A stretch of 47,153 nucleotides of DNA. Origin: Deltaproteobacteria bacterium. GTDB lineage: Bacteria > Desulfobacterota > Desulfobacteria > Desulfobacterales > C00003060. Below, piece after piece: positions 23,588 to 31,593 of the stretch. Numbering within the stretch: position 1 is the stretch's first letter; every line of letters starts with the position of its first letter. The DNA is taken from contig JAFGFW010000041.1 in NCBI GenBank assembly GCA_016930875.1, positions 1 to 47,153 on the forward strand, read 5' to 3'. The position numbers and the translations under genes are program-made. The notes under the pieces were generated by a model, which did no database searches, was not told the origin of the DNA, and worked only from the letters and a program-made list of their open reading frames with translations.

Positions 23588-25843
23588 CTACCCAAGCTGG
23601 AATTTACGCAGTCGCAATGAATTGCTCACAACAGAAACCGAGCTCATGGCCATGGCGGCCGCTGCAAAGACAGGATTCAAGAGGATCCCAAAGAACGGAT
23701 ACAATGCCCCGGCTGCAATGGGAATCCCCAGGGTGTTGTAAAAGAATGCCCAGAAAAGGTTCTGTTTGATTACTCTCATGGTCTGAAACGAAAGCTTGAT
23801 GGCTGAAGGAACCGATCGCAAATCATCTCTCATCAGGGTGATATCGCTGGCTTCCATGGCTACATCTGTCCCGGCGCCGATGGCGATCCCGATGTCGGCC
23901 GTTGTGAGAGCCGGCCCATCGTTAATACCGTCTCCCACCATAGCGACGACCTGACCCTTGCCCTGCAGGCGTCTTATCTCATCGGCCTTATCACCTGGAA
24001 GCACCTCGGCGAGTATCTGATCGATGCCGACTACATCAGCAACGGCTCGGGCTGTTTTTTCATTATCTCCGGTGATCATGGCGACATTCAAACCCATCTC
24101 CTTTAGCCTGGAAACGGTTGCCCGTGCAGACGCCTTGGGTATGTCTGAAAGGGCAATAAGGCCAAGAACACGGCCTGCCTCGGCCACAAAAACACACGTC
24201 TTGCCATCACTGGCAACCCTTTTTGCCTTCTCGTTGAAACCGTTCATTGCTACGGCCTCTTTTTCCATGAGCCGCAGGTTGCCCAGAAGGCATTTTTTGC
24301 CATTTACGACTGCCCTGGCCCCAAGGCCTGATAGGGCCTGAAAATCCTCCGCTCGTTCAGGCTCCAATCCTTCCTGGCGGCCTTTTTCAATGATGGCCTG
24401 GGCCAGGGGGTGTTCAGAAACGGCCTCAATAGAAACAGCCACTTTCAAGATATCGTGTTGTTCTGTGTCTCCTTCGGTCAATATGTCCGTAACCTCCGGT
24501 TCTCCCCTAGTCAGGGTGCCGGTCTTGTCAAAAACAATGGTGGTTAGTTTATAGGCCCTCTCCAGGCTTTCTCCGCCTTTGATCAAAATGCCATTTTCAG
24601 CCCCCAATCCCGTTCCGACCATCACTGCGGTAGGTGTTGCCAGGCCCATGGCACATGGGCAGGCAATGATCAGGACCGAGACAAAATTAAGCAAGGCGCG
24701 GCTGAAGATCGGCTCGGGTACGAAAAAGTACCAGACCAGGAAAGTCAGCATTGCTACACCGAAAACTACAGGCACAAAGATGGATGCCACTTTGTCTGCC
24801 ACCCGCTGAATGGGGGCCTTGGACCCCTGAGCCTCTTCGACCAGCCGGATGATTTGGGCAAGGGCTGTCTCGGCTCCTACTTTGGTTGCCCTGAAGGTGA
24901 AGCTCCCGCTCTTGTTCAGGGTAGCTGCAAACACATCGCCTCCCGCCTCTTTGGCCACGGGAATGCTTTCTCCGGTGAGCATGGATTCGTCGATTGAAGA
25001 TGATCCTGAAACAATCACCCCATCTGTGGGGATCTTTTCACCGGGCCGTACCAAGATCAGGTCTCCTTTTATCACGGCCTCAATAGGAATGTCGATTTCC
25101 TTGCCATCCCGGATAATTCGCGCGGTCTTTGGCTTAAGCCCCATCAGCCTTTTGATAGCCATGGAGGTTTTTCCTTTGGCCTTGGCCTCCAGCAGGCGCC
25201 CCAGAAGGATGAGGGTTATGATCATGGCTGCCCCGTCAAAGTACACGTGTGGAGCTATCCCAGCGCCAATAAAAAGCTGCGGCAAAAAGGTGACCAAAGC
25301 AGAATAGAGGTAAGCAGAAAAAGCCCCCACAGCTACCAGGGTGTTCATGTCTGTGGTCTTTTGCTTAGCGGCCTTAATAGCGCCGATATAAAACCGGCTC
25401 CCGACCCAGAATACGACGGGCGTCGTGAGCACAAAAAGGCAAAAAAGCATAATGTGTCTAGGAATCGACCGGAGCCACGGAAACCAGTCTTGCATGGAAG
25501 CCATGAAGATAACGATGCTTAGGACCACGCCAACACTGAATTTGACTTTCAGTTCTTTGAGTTCTCTTTTATGGGCAGCCTCAACCGGGTCCTCTGGACT
25601 TTCACCAAGCAGGCCCAAAAATTCGTAGCCGGCATCAGAGACCACCCGTCTTAGCGCTTCCACGCCGGTCCAGCCAGGTTCGTGAATGACAGTGGCCCTG
25701 GCAGTGGAAAGGTTGACGCTCGAATCCTTGACGCCGTCAATCGCTTTTAAGGCCAATTCCACACGCCGGACGCACGCCGCACAGGTCATCCCCCCGACGC
25801 TAATGGTTGTTTGGGGAATGTGAGGTGTGGCTGTGCTAGACAA
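23588..25843 (-). CDS. copA: Copper-exporting P1B-type ATPase
   Basis: A 751-residue P1B ATPase: one N-terminal heavy-metal domain with C21-A-A-C24 (GMTCAAC), actuator TGES, TM6 metal site C395-P-C397, phosphorylation site D439 (DKTGTLT), the P1B marker HP (EHPLAQA) and hinge [10 protein letters not shown]. The CPC motif and single HMA domain fit Cu(I) export across the inner membrane. Its start overlaps the end of the CopZ-like gene by eight bases and its stop lies 17 bases before rubredoxin, so copper control is built into the oxygen-defence run. Confidence 0.93.
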   Translation of the reverse strand: MSSTATPHIPQTTISVGGMTCAACVRRVELALKAIDGVKDSSVNLSTARATVIHEPGWTGVEALRRVVSDAGYEFLGLLGESPEDPVEAAHKRELKELKVKFSVGVVLSIVIFMASMQDWFPWLRSIPRHIMLFCLFVLTTPVVFWVGSRFYIGAIKAAKQKTTDMNTLVAVGAFSAYLYSALVTFLPQLFIGAGIAPHVYFDGAAMIITLILLGRLLEAKAKGKTSMAIKRLMGLKPKTARIIRDGKEIDIPIEAVIKGDLILVRPGEKIPTDGVIVSGSSSIDESMLTGESIPVAKEAGGDVFAATLNKSGSFTFRATKVGAETALAQIIRLVEEAQGSKAPIQRVADKVASIFVPVVFGVAMLTFLVWYFFVPEPIFSRALLNFVSVLIIACPCAMGLATPTAVMVGTGLGAENGILIKGGESLERAYKLTTIVFDKTGTLTRGEPEVTDILTEGDTEQHDILKVAVSIEAVSEHPLAQAIIEKGRQEGLEPERAEDFQALSGLGARAVVNGKKCLLGNLRLMEKEAVAMNGFNEKAKRVASDGKTCVFVAEAGRVLGLIALSDIPKASARATVSRLKEMGLNVAMITGDNEKTARAVADVVGIDQILAEVLPGDKADEIRRLQGKGQVVAMVGDGINDGPALTTADIGIAIGAGTDVAMEASDITLMRDDLRSVPSAIKLSFQTMRVIKQNLFWAFFYNTLGIPIAAGALYPFFGILLNPVFAAAAMAMSSVSVVSNSLRLRKFQLG

Positions 25844-26033
25844 CTTCGTATCCTGCCTTCTTGATGTCTTTTCTCAAAAGGTCCATGTCAATGGGCTTTA
25901 TCTCATCAAAAGCAGCCTCACCTTTTGCAAGGTCCACTTTGACGTTTTTGATCCCATCAATTTCATTCAAGGCCTTGGTAACAGCCATGACACAGTGATT
26001 GCACGACATCCCCTTTATCATGATCGTAGTCAT
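25836..26033 (-). CDS. copZ: CopZ-like copper chaperone
   Basis: A 65-residue heavy-metal-associated domain: [11 protein letters not shown] gives the metal-binding CxxC, followed by the ferredoxin-like fold pattern ([20 protein letters not shown]). It would deliver Cu(I) to the ATPase encoded next. I chose the ATG at 26033 (AAAGGGGAAC upstream); a longer frame adds seven residues. It overlaps copA by eight bases. Confidence 0.9.
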   Translation of the reverse strand: MTTIMIKGMSCNHCVMAVTKALNEIDGIKNVKVDLAKGEAAFDEIKPIDMDLLRKDIKKAGYEVV

Positions 26034-26108
26034 GACAAGTTCCCCTTTCTGCATCAGTTCAAGCTGACTTAGAATGACCTGGTCATTCTCATATGCAGTT
26101 ATTTATTG

Positions 26109-26603
26109 CTAGTCGTTGAGCCTTCTAAGCTCCAGAGAAAGCTTTTTTAAGTGCTCTTTCTCCTCATCAATCAACTGACCGATAAATTCACGTCCCTTCT
26201 TTTCTTCAGTAAAATCTTGCATGGTTACAAAAAATATTATGGAATCCTTCTCAAATTGAACGCCGAGCTTAAGTATATCTTCAGGATTTTTGGCCTGAGA
26301 TAATTTCTTTTCCACATCCAAATCCGATCTGAAGACATGCATATCAGCCATCATTTTTAGGTATTGATTCATCTCATGTTCAGGATCCCAAACAGTATCC
26401 TCAGTGGCTATTTTGGGCAATTGGGCTTTTAGCTCGGCAAATCTCTTCAAGTGTTTCGCTTCATCTTTAGCAAGAGAGCGCAAAACAGCCTTTACATCAG
26501 AATTATCAACGATATCCATGGCTTTTTCATAAAAGCGCTTGCCGTTTTCCTCTATGTCAATAGCTATCTGGAAAACCTCATCTGCATTAAATCTATAAAT
26601 CAC
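26109..26603 (-). CDS. Ferritin-like diiron protein (rubrerythrin-type domain only)
   Basis: A 164-residue four-helix protein with the ferritin-like/rubrerythrin pattern: AIDIEENGKRFYEKA, DEAKHLKRF, FEKDSIIFF and DEEKEHLKKL provide Glu and His pairs for a diiron centre. The rubredoxin domain of true rubrerythrin is absent; a broken rubredoxin piece lies just upstream. Members reduce peroxide or store iron in the cytoplasm. The start is GTG at 26603 with GGAGAGGG upstream. CopZ follows 75 bases downstream. Confidence 0.88.
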   Translation of the reverse strand: MIYRFNADEVFQIAIDIEENGKRFYEKAMDIVDNSDVKAVLRSLAKDEAKHLKRFAELKAQLPKIATEDTVWDPEHEMNQYLKMMADMHVFRSDLDVEKKLSQAKNPEDILKLGVQFEKDSIIFFVTMQDFTEEKKGREFIGQLIDEEKEHLKKLSLELRRLND

Positions 26604-26625
26604 GATAGCGACCCTCTCCTATTTT

Positions 26626-26707
26626 CTATTCTTCCTTTTCGAACTCATCTTTTGAGGCGCCACAGACCGGGCAGGTCCCAGTCATCTGGCACATCTTTAC
26701 AGGCAGA
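26626..26707 (-). pseudogene. Rubredoxin remnant with frameshift
   Basis: The sequence encodes CKDVPDDW in one frame and, after one extra G in TGGGACC, TCPVCGASKDEFEKEE with a TAG stop in the next: the C-terminal third of a rubredoxin. The N-terminal CxxCG half is missing and is replaced by a REP-like element at 26710-26740. It is a dead gene; an intact rubredoxin exists at 23409-23570. Confidence 0.75.
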
Positions 26708-26709
26708 CT

Positions 26710-26740
26710 GAGATTGCCACGCCCGTTGGGCTCGCAATGA
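26710..26740. repeat. REP-like element, half copy at a gene breakpoint
   Basis: On the minus strand it reads TCATTGCGAGCCCAACGGGC and continues to GGCAATCTC, the same repeat type as 19852-19936. It sits exactly where the rubredoxin remnant loses homology. Confidence 0.7.
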
Positions 26741-26768
26741 GGATGTAGAAAATTGTAGTGCATTTGCA

Positions 26769-27104
26769 TTAATACGGGATTTTTTCCGCCGGCCTCCTCT
26801 CCGGCACATGTGCACGAGGGACCTTATCCTCATTCCAGGCCTTTGAAACATAAAGGTTGCAATAGCAGCTCCCATACTCTTCTACGTCAGGGGCTCTGTA
26901 CTCGCAGGGGCACAAGATGTCTTTATCCAGTTCACGGTCACCAGAGGCCAGCCTGCAAGGGCAGGACATGTAGCCATAGCGATTTTTGTTGATAAGGAGA
27001 GCTTCAAGAAGTTCGAAGACCCTTTCTTTGTCCTTGTTAAAGTAGTAACCTTTTGGCTCTTGAACCTTCTTTAACGTCTCATATAGCCTTTCCACGTCGT
27101 TCAT
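26769..27104 (-). CDS. Ferredoxin:thioredoxin reductase, catalytic subunit
   Basis: A 111-residue protein with the seven-cysteine pattern of FTR catalytic chain: SCPCR, ILCPCEYR, and GSCYC, binding a [4Fe-4S] cluster next to a redox disulfide. It passes electrons from ferredoxin to thioredoxin- or glutaredoxin-like partners in the cytoplasm. The ATG at 27104 overlaps the stop of the glutaredoxin gene (ATGA), so the adjacent glutaredoxin is the likely partner. Anaerobes often carry this pair without the plant-type variable chain. GGAGGCTTTGGG precedes the start. Confidence 0.92.
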   Translation of the reverse strand: MNDVERLYETLKKVQEPKGYYFNKDKERVFELLEALLINKNRYGYMSCPCRLASGDRELDKDILCPCEYRAPDVEEYGSCYCNLYVSKAWNEDKVPRAHVPERRPAEKIPY

Positions 27105-27352
27105 AATCCCAAAGCCTCCTTGATCTCGTCTTCTCTGTATCCGACAACGACTTTGTCGCCAATGATGATTGTAGGAAAGGTACACCGCGGATTCCATCTC
27201 TTTACGTCTTCCAGAATAGCCGCCCTTTCTTCCCCATCAAGCAAATCCACATCAACGAAATCGTACTTTACAGCGCAGTCATTCAGGAATTTTTTTGTGG
27301 CTTTACAATGACTGCAGGTACTAAGCGTATAGATATTAACAGGCTTTTGCAT
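27101..27352 (-). CDS. Glutaredoxin-like (NrdH-type) protein
   Basis: An 83-residue thioredoxin-fold protein with active site STC13SHC16KATKKFL, cis-Pro loop (CTFPTIIIGD) and the GYREDEI tail. Cytoplasmic thiol carrier, translationally coupled to the FTR catalytic subunit and so probably reduced by ferredoxin rather than NADPH. GGTAAGGGATGC precedes the start. The 214 bases between its start and the preceding zinc-ribbon gene hold nothing I can identify. Confidence 0.9.
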   Translation of the reverse strand: MQKPVNIYTLSTCSHCKATKKFLNDCAVKYDFVDVDLLDGEERAAILEDVKRWNPRCTFPTIIIGDKVVVGYREDEIKEALGL

Positions 27353-27566
27353 CCCTTACCTCCTTTGCCTGTCCGTATTCCGCCTTTAAAGCAGCGCAAC
27401 AGTCCGTTAGATAACGGAATTTTACTTGTTCTTGGACAGTCTTCGATCTCTGCCCCTTGATATTCTTCTTGCACAATCTCCCGATGAGGCGAGAGGCCTT
27501 TCCCGTTGGAAGTCAAAAATCTGCGTCCTGCGAAGAAAGGCCTCATCTGTGTCCGCTCTTCGCCCT

Positions 27567-27764
27567 TTACTTGGAACCAGCTTCTTCTTCCTCCTCGTGT
27601 AATGTCCCCTTGTGCTTGGTCCCACAGAGAGGGCATAGAATATCGATCTCTTTTTCATCGCCTATGAACTTTTCGCGCATGACTTCCGGGCTAATATTGT
27701 CGATGGTCCCACAGCCGGCGCATGCCGGGCATCTGGCTCTTACTACAAATCTTTTCTTTGGCAT
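27567..27764 (-). CDS. Small zinc-ribbon protein
   Basis: A 65-residue protein with CPACAGCG near residue 12 and CPLCGTKHKG near residue 47, an apparent zinc ribbon, and an acidic tail (HEEEEEAG). AGGAGGATC precedes the ATG at 27764, which I prefer to a longer in-frame start. No further family is recognisable. It may be a rubredoxin-like electron carrier or a zinc-binding adaptor within the oxygen-defence run. Confidence 0.75.
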   Translation of the reverse strand: MPKKRFVVRARCPACAGCGTIDNISPEVMREKFIGDEKEIDILCPLCGTKHKGTLHEEEEEAGSK

Positions 27765-27989
27765 TTTGATCCTCCTATATGACTTAGACCTTTTCCTTTC
27801 CTCGCGTTCTTTGCACAATGAAACGCATTATACGGATTCCTCCGGCCTTTCGGCCTGAAGGGCTTTACTTCGCCTGCAATCCGGTCTCGTCTCCCACCTC
27901 CTTTCCGAAAGAAAGCCTCCAAGCAGTTCTTGTTCGTGGAATCAAAAAACCCCCTGAACACTTGCTAGTACCTGCGCCTTGCATCGCAC

Positions 27990-28592
27990 CTACTTTCCCA
28001 GCTTTTCCAGCTCGTTGACGAGCACTTCGAGCCGAGGCCGTTCGTTGATATTGTGCACGTCGATGTATCGAACAATACCGTTCTTATCGATGACAAAGAG
28101 CGCTCTTTCCGTAACACCACCGGAGCGCAATACCCCGTACCTGGCAGCCACAGCACCGTGGGGCCAGAAGTCAGAAAGTATGTCAAACCATAACTTACCC
28201 ATCTGGTTGGTCCAGGCAAACAGGGTGGGGATGTTGTCTACTGTGATGCCGAGCAGGATGGCATTGTTCTTGTCAAAAATCTGTTTCACGATATTGTAAC
28301 CCGGCCACTGATCCGAGCAGACAGGGGTCCATGCGGCGGGGACAAAGGATAAAACCACATTCTTTTTCCCCAAATACTGGCCAAGAGAAACCTTTCCGCC
28401 AGAAACGGCCGGAAGCGTGAAGTCAGGAGCACGATCTCCCACTTTGACCTTCAACACACTGTCCGTGGGCTTCATGATGCCCGGGTTATAGATATTGTTC
28501 TTGAATGCATCCGAAAGGCCAAAGGCGCTGGTACTCAAGCAGAATATTGCTGCAAGCCCAGATAGCAAAAGGAGAGTTTTCTTATTTCTCAT
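27990..28592 (-). CDS. Exported peroxiredoxin (AhpC/TSA, redoxin type)
   Basis: A 200-residue thioredoxin-fold peroxidase with a signal peptide (LLLLSGLAAIFCLSTSAFG). The core has GDRAPDFTLPAVSGG, peroxidatic site AAWTPVCSDQ, and ERALFVIDKNGIVRYIDVH. It reduces peroxides in the periplasm. The Cys codon is TGT here, unlike in the Sec-peroxiredoxin at 8811. It follows the TlpA-like gene by ten bases, so that exported thioredoxin-like protein may be its reductant. AGGGGGTGTCCC precedes the ATG. Confidence 0.9.
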   Translation of the reverse strand: MRNKKTLLLLSGLAAIFCLSTSAFGLSDAFKNNIYNPGIMKPTDSVLKVKVGDRAPDFTLPAVSGGKVSLGQYLGKKNVVLSFVPAAWTPVCSDQWPGYNIVKQIFDKNNAILLGITVDNIPTLFAWTNQMGKLWFDILSDFWPHGAVAARYGVLRSGGVTERALFVIDKNGIVRYIDVHNINERPRLEVLVNELEKLGK

Positions 28593-28602
28593 GGGACACC
28601 CC

Positions 28603-29181
28603 CTAATCTAATTCTGACAATTTGAGCATCATTTGCAAAAACTCATCGGCATTGTTGAAACCCCCGAGTTTGGAATAAAAGACCTCATAGGTTCCGTCGT
28701 CCTTGATCTTCACACCGAAAAAGTACGGCGTTCTGACCTCTCCCAGGCTTTTGTGAATGGAAAAATCGCCGTCTGCAAAAAGCGGAAACGGAACTTTGTA
28801 TGTCTCTTTGAATATACCCACTTCAAAGGCTGAATTGCCCGCGCCAATGCCTATCAACTTGAGTTTGCCTTTGGCGTTCAAGCTTTTCTCTATTGACTCA
28901 TACAGCTCGTTTACACGGGGCGCTTCACCCTGACAATGGGGGCAATACATACTGAAGATCTCTATGATTACCGCCTCTGCCTTAATTTGTCCTATCCTAA
29001 ACAGACCTTGACCTGAAAGGCCCAGATACTCTCTATGCCCTGGGTCTTTCGGTACTGACAGGCATATTTCCGGCAGAGCACTGCCCTTTTTCGGTGTCGA
29101 CCCGGCCGCAACCGGCCCAGAATCAAACATTAAAACAAACATCAAAACGGCTGCCAACTGACAGATGAACGCTTTTTTCAT
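28603..29181 (-). CDS. Exported TlpA-like thioredoxin
   Basis: A 192-residue protein with a signal peptide (hydrophobic AAVLMFVLMF, cleavage near VAAG) and a thioredoxin-fold domain with the active site SMYCPHCQGEAP. It acts as a periplasmic thiol-disulfide protein. Unlike classical TlpA, no long hydrophobic anchor follows. It lies just upstream of the exported peroxiredoxin and likely feeds it (inference). GAGGTAAAAATC precedes the ATG. Confidence 0.88.
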   Translation of the reverse strand: MKKAFICQLAAVLMFVLMFDSGPVAAGSTPKKGSALPEICLSVPKDPGHREYLGLSGQGLFRIGQIKAEAVIIEIFSMYCPHCQGEAPRVNELYESIEKSLNAKGKLKLIGIGAGNSAFEVGIFKETYKVPFPLFADGDFSIHKSLGEVRTPYFFGVKIKDDGTYEVFYSKLGGFNNADEFLQMMLKLSELD

Positions 29182-29258
29182 GATTTTTACCTCGTCTCCT
29201 TGTTAACCAGGCCGTGGTAAACGGAATTTTTCTTCAGGTTTCCATATTCACACTTGGT

Positions 29259-29504
29259 CTATAACCTGGGATCAATGTGGCCAGGCCCCCCGCACTCCGG
29301 AGTATAGCAAGAGACGTTTAAGAAATCACACTTCTCGCCACAATTAGGACAAACACCGGGTGGTGTTGTGGCCGTAATCAGAAACCCGCACTTGCCACAT
29401 TTCCAGTAATTCTGGTTGCATTGAGGACAGATATCCCCAACAAATTTGCCTGAAGCTGTGTAGCCACAGTGGGCACATACCCATTTTTCTTGTTCGTTTG
29501 CCAT
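29259..29504 (-). CDS. Double rubredoxin-like/zinc-ribbon protein
   Basis: An 81-residue protein with two consecutive metal-binding ribbons: [10 protein letters not shown] ... CPQC and CGKCGFLI ... CPNCGEKC, followed by a short tail with CYTPECGG. The first resembles the rubredoxin module of rubrerythrin ([10 protein letters not shown]). It may carry electrons to ferritin-like or desulfoferrodoxin proteins of the run. AAAGGAGGTAG precedes the ATG. Confidence 0.8.
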   Translation of the reverse strand: MANEQEKWVCAHCGYTASGKFVGDICPQCNQNYWKCGKCGFLITATTPPGVCPNCGEKCDFLNVSCYTPECGGPGHIDPRL

Positions 29505-29526
29505 TTTTTCTACCTCCTTTTTTTGT

Positions 29527-29590
29527 GACCTTACGCCTAGTTCTCAGTAAGGTCGGTTTTTGTCATTGCAAGCGAAGCGAAGGAATCTCC
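29527..29590. repeat. 8-bp perfect hairpin plus REP-like half copy
   Basis: GACCTTAC (29527-29534) and GTAAGGTC (29547-29554) form a perfect hairpin with a 12-base loop, followed on the plus strand by GGTTTTTG. Next comes GTCATTGCAAGCGAAGCGAA (29562 onward), a half copy of the REP-like repeat. Both lie between flavodoxin stop and the rubredoxin-like start. Confidence 0.6.
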
Positions 29591-29616
29591 TTCTCCAGGT
29601 AAATTGAAACCAGCAT

Positions 29617-30057
29617 TTAAGACGAGCCCAGCTTTTCCCCGATTTTGCGTCCATAATCCTGGGCCATCTTTGTCCCGCCTTGCAACAAGGCGGATTTCAG
29701 TCTCAGTGGTCCGCTTACCAGGTCCATTCCAAAGATGTTTTTCATCGTGTCGTAGATACGACCCGACGCTTCGCCGCTCCAGCCATAGGCTCCAAAAGAA
29801 CCGCCCGCTTTCCCTTGCAGGTTCGCCTTTTCAGCCAAAAACAGCATGGTTCTCATGCCGGCCATCATCTGGCCGTGGTAAGTGGCAGAGCCAAAGACGT
29901 ACGCGTCATAGCCCTCGAGATCTGCCTCTTTCTTTACTTCGGTGACGTTGACAACGGTGGCCTCCGCACCCGCAGAACGGATTCCCTCCGCAATCAGTTC
30001 CGCGATATCCTTTGTTTTACTTGTCCTTGTCGCATAGACTATGAGTATTCCTTGCAT
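29617..30057 (-). CDS. Flavodoxin-domain protein
   Basis: A 146-residue flavodoxin fold: FMN phosphate loop VYATRTSKTKDIAE at the N-terminus, YVFGSATYHGQM and GSFGAYGWSGEASG around the isoalloxazine. It closely resembles the C-terminal domain of flavodiiron proteins rather than a long-chain flavodoxin. It would carry electrons in the cytoplasm, perhaps to desulfoferrodoxin encoded 20 bases upstream. I chose the ATG at 30057 with GGAGGCAAGTG upstream; a longer frame starts within the spacer. Confidence 0.88.
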   Translation of the reverse strand: MQGILIVYATRTSKTKDIAELIAEGIRSAGAEATVVNVTEVKKEADLEGYDAYVFGSATYHGQMMAGMRTMLFLAEKANLQGKAGGSFGAYGWSGEASGRIYDTMKNIFGMDLVSGPLRLKSALLQGGTKMAQDYGRKIGEKLGSS

Positions 30058-30077
30058 CACTTGCCTCCGCCTGGTTC

Positions 30078-30452
30078 CTATGCTTTCCACAAACCGTGCA
30101 GGTTGCAGTACTCGCGGGCTGTGACTTGGACTGCATCGATATCAAAAACCGCCTCTGGGGTTTCTCCAGGCTTTAAGAACTGACGGTAGGCCTTTCCGTC
30201 AGCGATCACCTCGATCCACTCAATATAGTGCTTCTCCTCCATGGGGTGGGAAACGCTGCCGACTTTTACCTTGACGCCTTCTTCCGTCTTTTCCACCACA
30301 GGCACATGTTTTTCCTTTGCTGCATCCACGGTATTTTCGACAAAAAGCTTCATCGGCTGCTTGCAGCACACAAGCTCGCCCTTACCCGCATGGAGCACCT
30401 CCACAATGTTCCCACACACTTCACACTTGTACACTTGCAGTCTTTCCGTCAT
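30078..30452 (-). CDS. dfx: Desulfoferrodoxin (superoxide reductase)
   Basis: A 124-residue two-domain protein: an N-terminal desulforedoxin-like FeCys4 centre (YKCEVCGN ... VCCKQPM) and a superoxide reductase domain with [23 protein letters not shown] and CNLHGLW, which provide the His4Cys site including the EKH glutamate. It reduces superoxide to H2O2 without making O2, in the cytoplasm, using rubredoxin-type donors. The run around it holds rubredoxin, flavodoxin and peroxidases that complete the pathway. AAGGAGGCGCC precedes the ATG. Confidence 0.96.
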   Translation of the reverse strand: MTERLQVYKCEVCGNIVEVLHAGKGELVCCKQPMKLFVENTVDAAKEKHVPVVEKTEEGVKVKVGSVSHPMEEKHYIEWIEVIADGKAYRQFLKPGETPEAVFDIDAVQVTAREYCNLHGLWKA

Positions 30453-30501
30453 GTTGGCGCCTCCTTAGTTTTGTTGTGTTTTTGAGTTTGTCACATTCAC
30501 A

Positions 30502-30873
30502 TCAATGAACGTTAGAACTCTCGGCATATAGCTCCTTTTCCAACCAGGCCTTGACTTCGTCGTTTATAGTGTAAACCCCTTTGTTGTGACCAACCGTTTC
30601 CAGAAAGCGGTCCCTAAGCGCTTCCGGCATATCGATGGTAGCCAGTTCAACCGCATCTTCTGAATTGCGGCGTATGAAGTAAGTCCTCGGGGGTTCATCC
30701 CATGTGTTCACCACAAAATAGTAAGATACGTCGTTTTTCGATCTAATCACATATTTGCCGTGTGCCCAGTTGTTGCCCCATTCAAGGTACAGGGTAACCG
30801 CCTCCTCAGGAGTCATGTCCCAATCTATCACGCTGATGATTTCACTGTTGTTTCGAATCTCCTCTAATCCCAT
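30502..30873 (-). CDS. DVU0772-family protein
   Basis: A 123-residue protein beginning MGLEEIRNNSEI with DWDMTPEEAVTLYLEWGNNW and FVVNTWDEPPRTYFIRR, which I recognise as the DVU0772 type found in sulfate reducers. No catalytic motif is obvious. AGGAGGAGTCA precedes the ATG at 30873, which I prefer to a longer frame from 30993. It lies second in the sigma-54-linked run directly upstream of desulfoferrodoxin, so a role in oxygen or redox stress is likely but unproven. Confidence 0.75.
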   Translation of the reverse strand: MGLEEIRNNSEIISVIDWDMTPEEAVTLYLEWGNNWAHGKYVIRSKNDVSYYFVVNTWDEPPRTYFIRRNSEDAVELATIDMPEALRDRFLETVGHNKGVYTINDEVKAWLEKELYAESSNVH

Positions 30874-30887
30874 TGACTCCTCCTTTC

Positions 30888-31094
30888 TCACTCTTTCCAC
30901 CAGCCCTTTCTTATGTGGGCCTCCTTTTCTGCTTCTGCCAGTTTCTTGATCTTGTAGGCTGAATCCCTCACAACACCGTAGAGCACGCCGCAACCATTGT
31001 CTTCGCGTACCGCGTCCCCTTCATCTGCAATGTCAAGCATGTCTTTCACCAGTTTGAACGTCTTCTTAATGCTCTCATCACACGCCCTGATCAT
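30888..31094 (-). CDS. Small helical protein, first gene of the oxygen-defence run
   Basis: A 68-residue, mostly helical protein (ACDESIKKTFKLVKDMLDIA, YKIKKLAEAEKEAHIRKGWW) with two cysteines. AAGGGGATAAC precedes the ATG. It begins the operon, about 40 bases from the inferred sigma-54 start site, and is followed 14 bases later by the DVU0772-like gene. I do not recognise a characterised family. Confidence 0.7.
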   Translation of the reverse strand: MIRACDESIKKTFKLVKDMLDIADEGDAVREDNGCGVLYGVVRDSAYKIKKLAEAEKEAHIRKGWWKE

Positions 31095-31145
31095 GTTATC
31101 CCCTTCGAATGAACCTCTCTCTAAGAATCTTTGTGATCCTGAGTT

Positions 31146-31161
31146 ATCAAGATTTGTGCCA
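31146..31161 (-). promoter_or_regulatory. Sigma-54-type promoter upstream of the oxygen-defence run
   Basis: On the minus strand TGGCACAAATCTTGAT matches the sigma-54 pattern TGGCAC-N5-TTGCW with GG and the -12 G ten bases apart; the single deviation is A for C after that G. It lies about 50 bases before the first ATG (31094). A sigma-54 activator gene starts the next transcription unit. Confidence 0.6.
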
Positions 31162-31520
31162 TATCAAATTTCGACAAGATGATAGGGCAAACCGACTGTT
31201 ATATTAGATGGTTAACGGGCATTTACCGGGTTGACACGCAGTAGCTTCGTGCGCGAAACCTGAGACACCATTGAGACGCTCTGTGTCACCACCAGAAAAA
31301 TAAAGTTAACCTCTTGATATTGCAATCTATTTTGCACACCGCGGCATAGGTTATGTTATGAAGTGCGTGAGCGGGGGAAATCATTAACATTGGATCTTTT
31401 GAAAGGACATGAGGAGGGAAATCGGTCAAGCGTTATTCATAAAAGGCAGTTATATGTATGTCGAAGCAGATGGGCCTGTGAGTCTCCTCTCAAAGTAAGG
31501 CCATGAGGAAGAAGCAAAAG

Positions 31521-31562
31521 TGTCTCATCGACAAATATGAGACGAATGTGTCTCGTGAGACA
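31521..31562. promoter_or_regulatory. Candidate enhancer: TGTCTC/GAGACA inverted repeats
   Basis: Two dyads lie side by side: GTCTCAT...ATGAGAC (31522-31528 and 31537-31543) and TGTCTC-GT-GAGACA (31549-31562). They stand about 390 bases upstream of the sigma-54-type promoter, a workable enhancer distance, and next to the end of the activator gene. The remainder of the 31095-31593 gap shows no gene. Confidence 0.55.
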
Positions 31563-31593
31563 TCCAGAAGACTGAACGAAGCAGCTATCACTG

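Noticed and set aside
30078-31094. A CRISPR array or phage region
   Set aside because: No regularly spaced repeats with unique spacers and no phage genes were seen here or elsewhere in the window.
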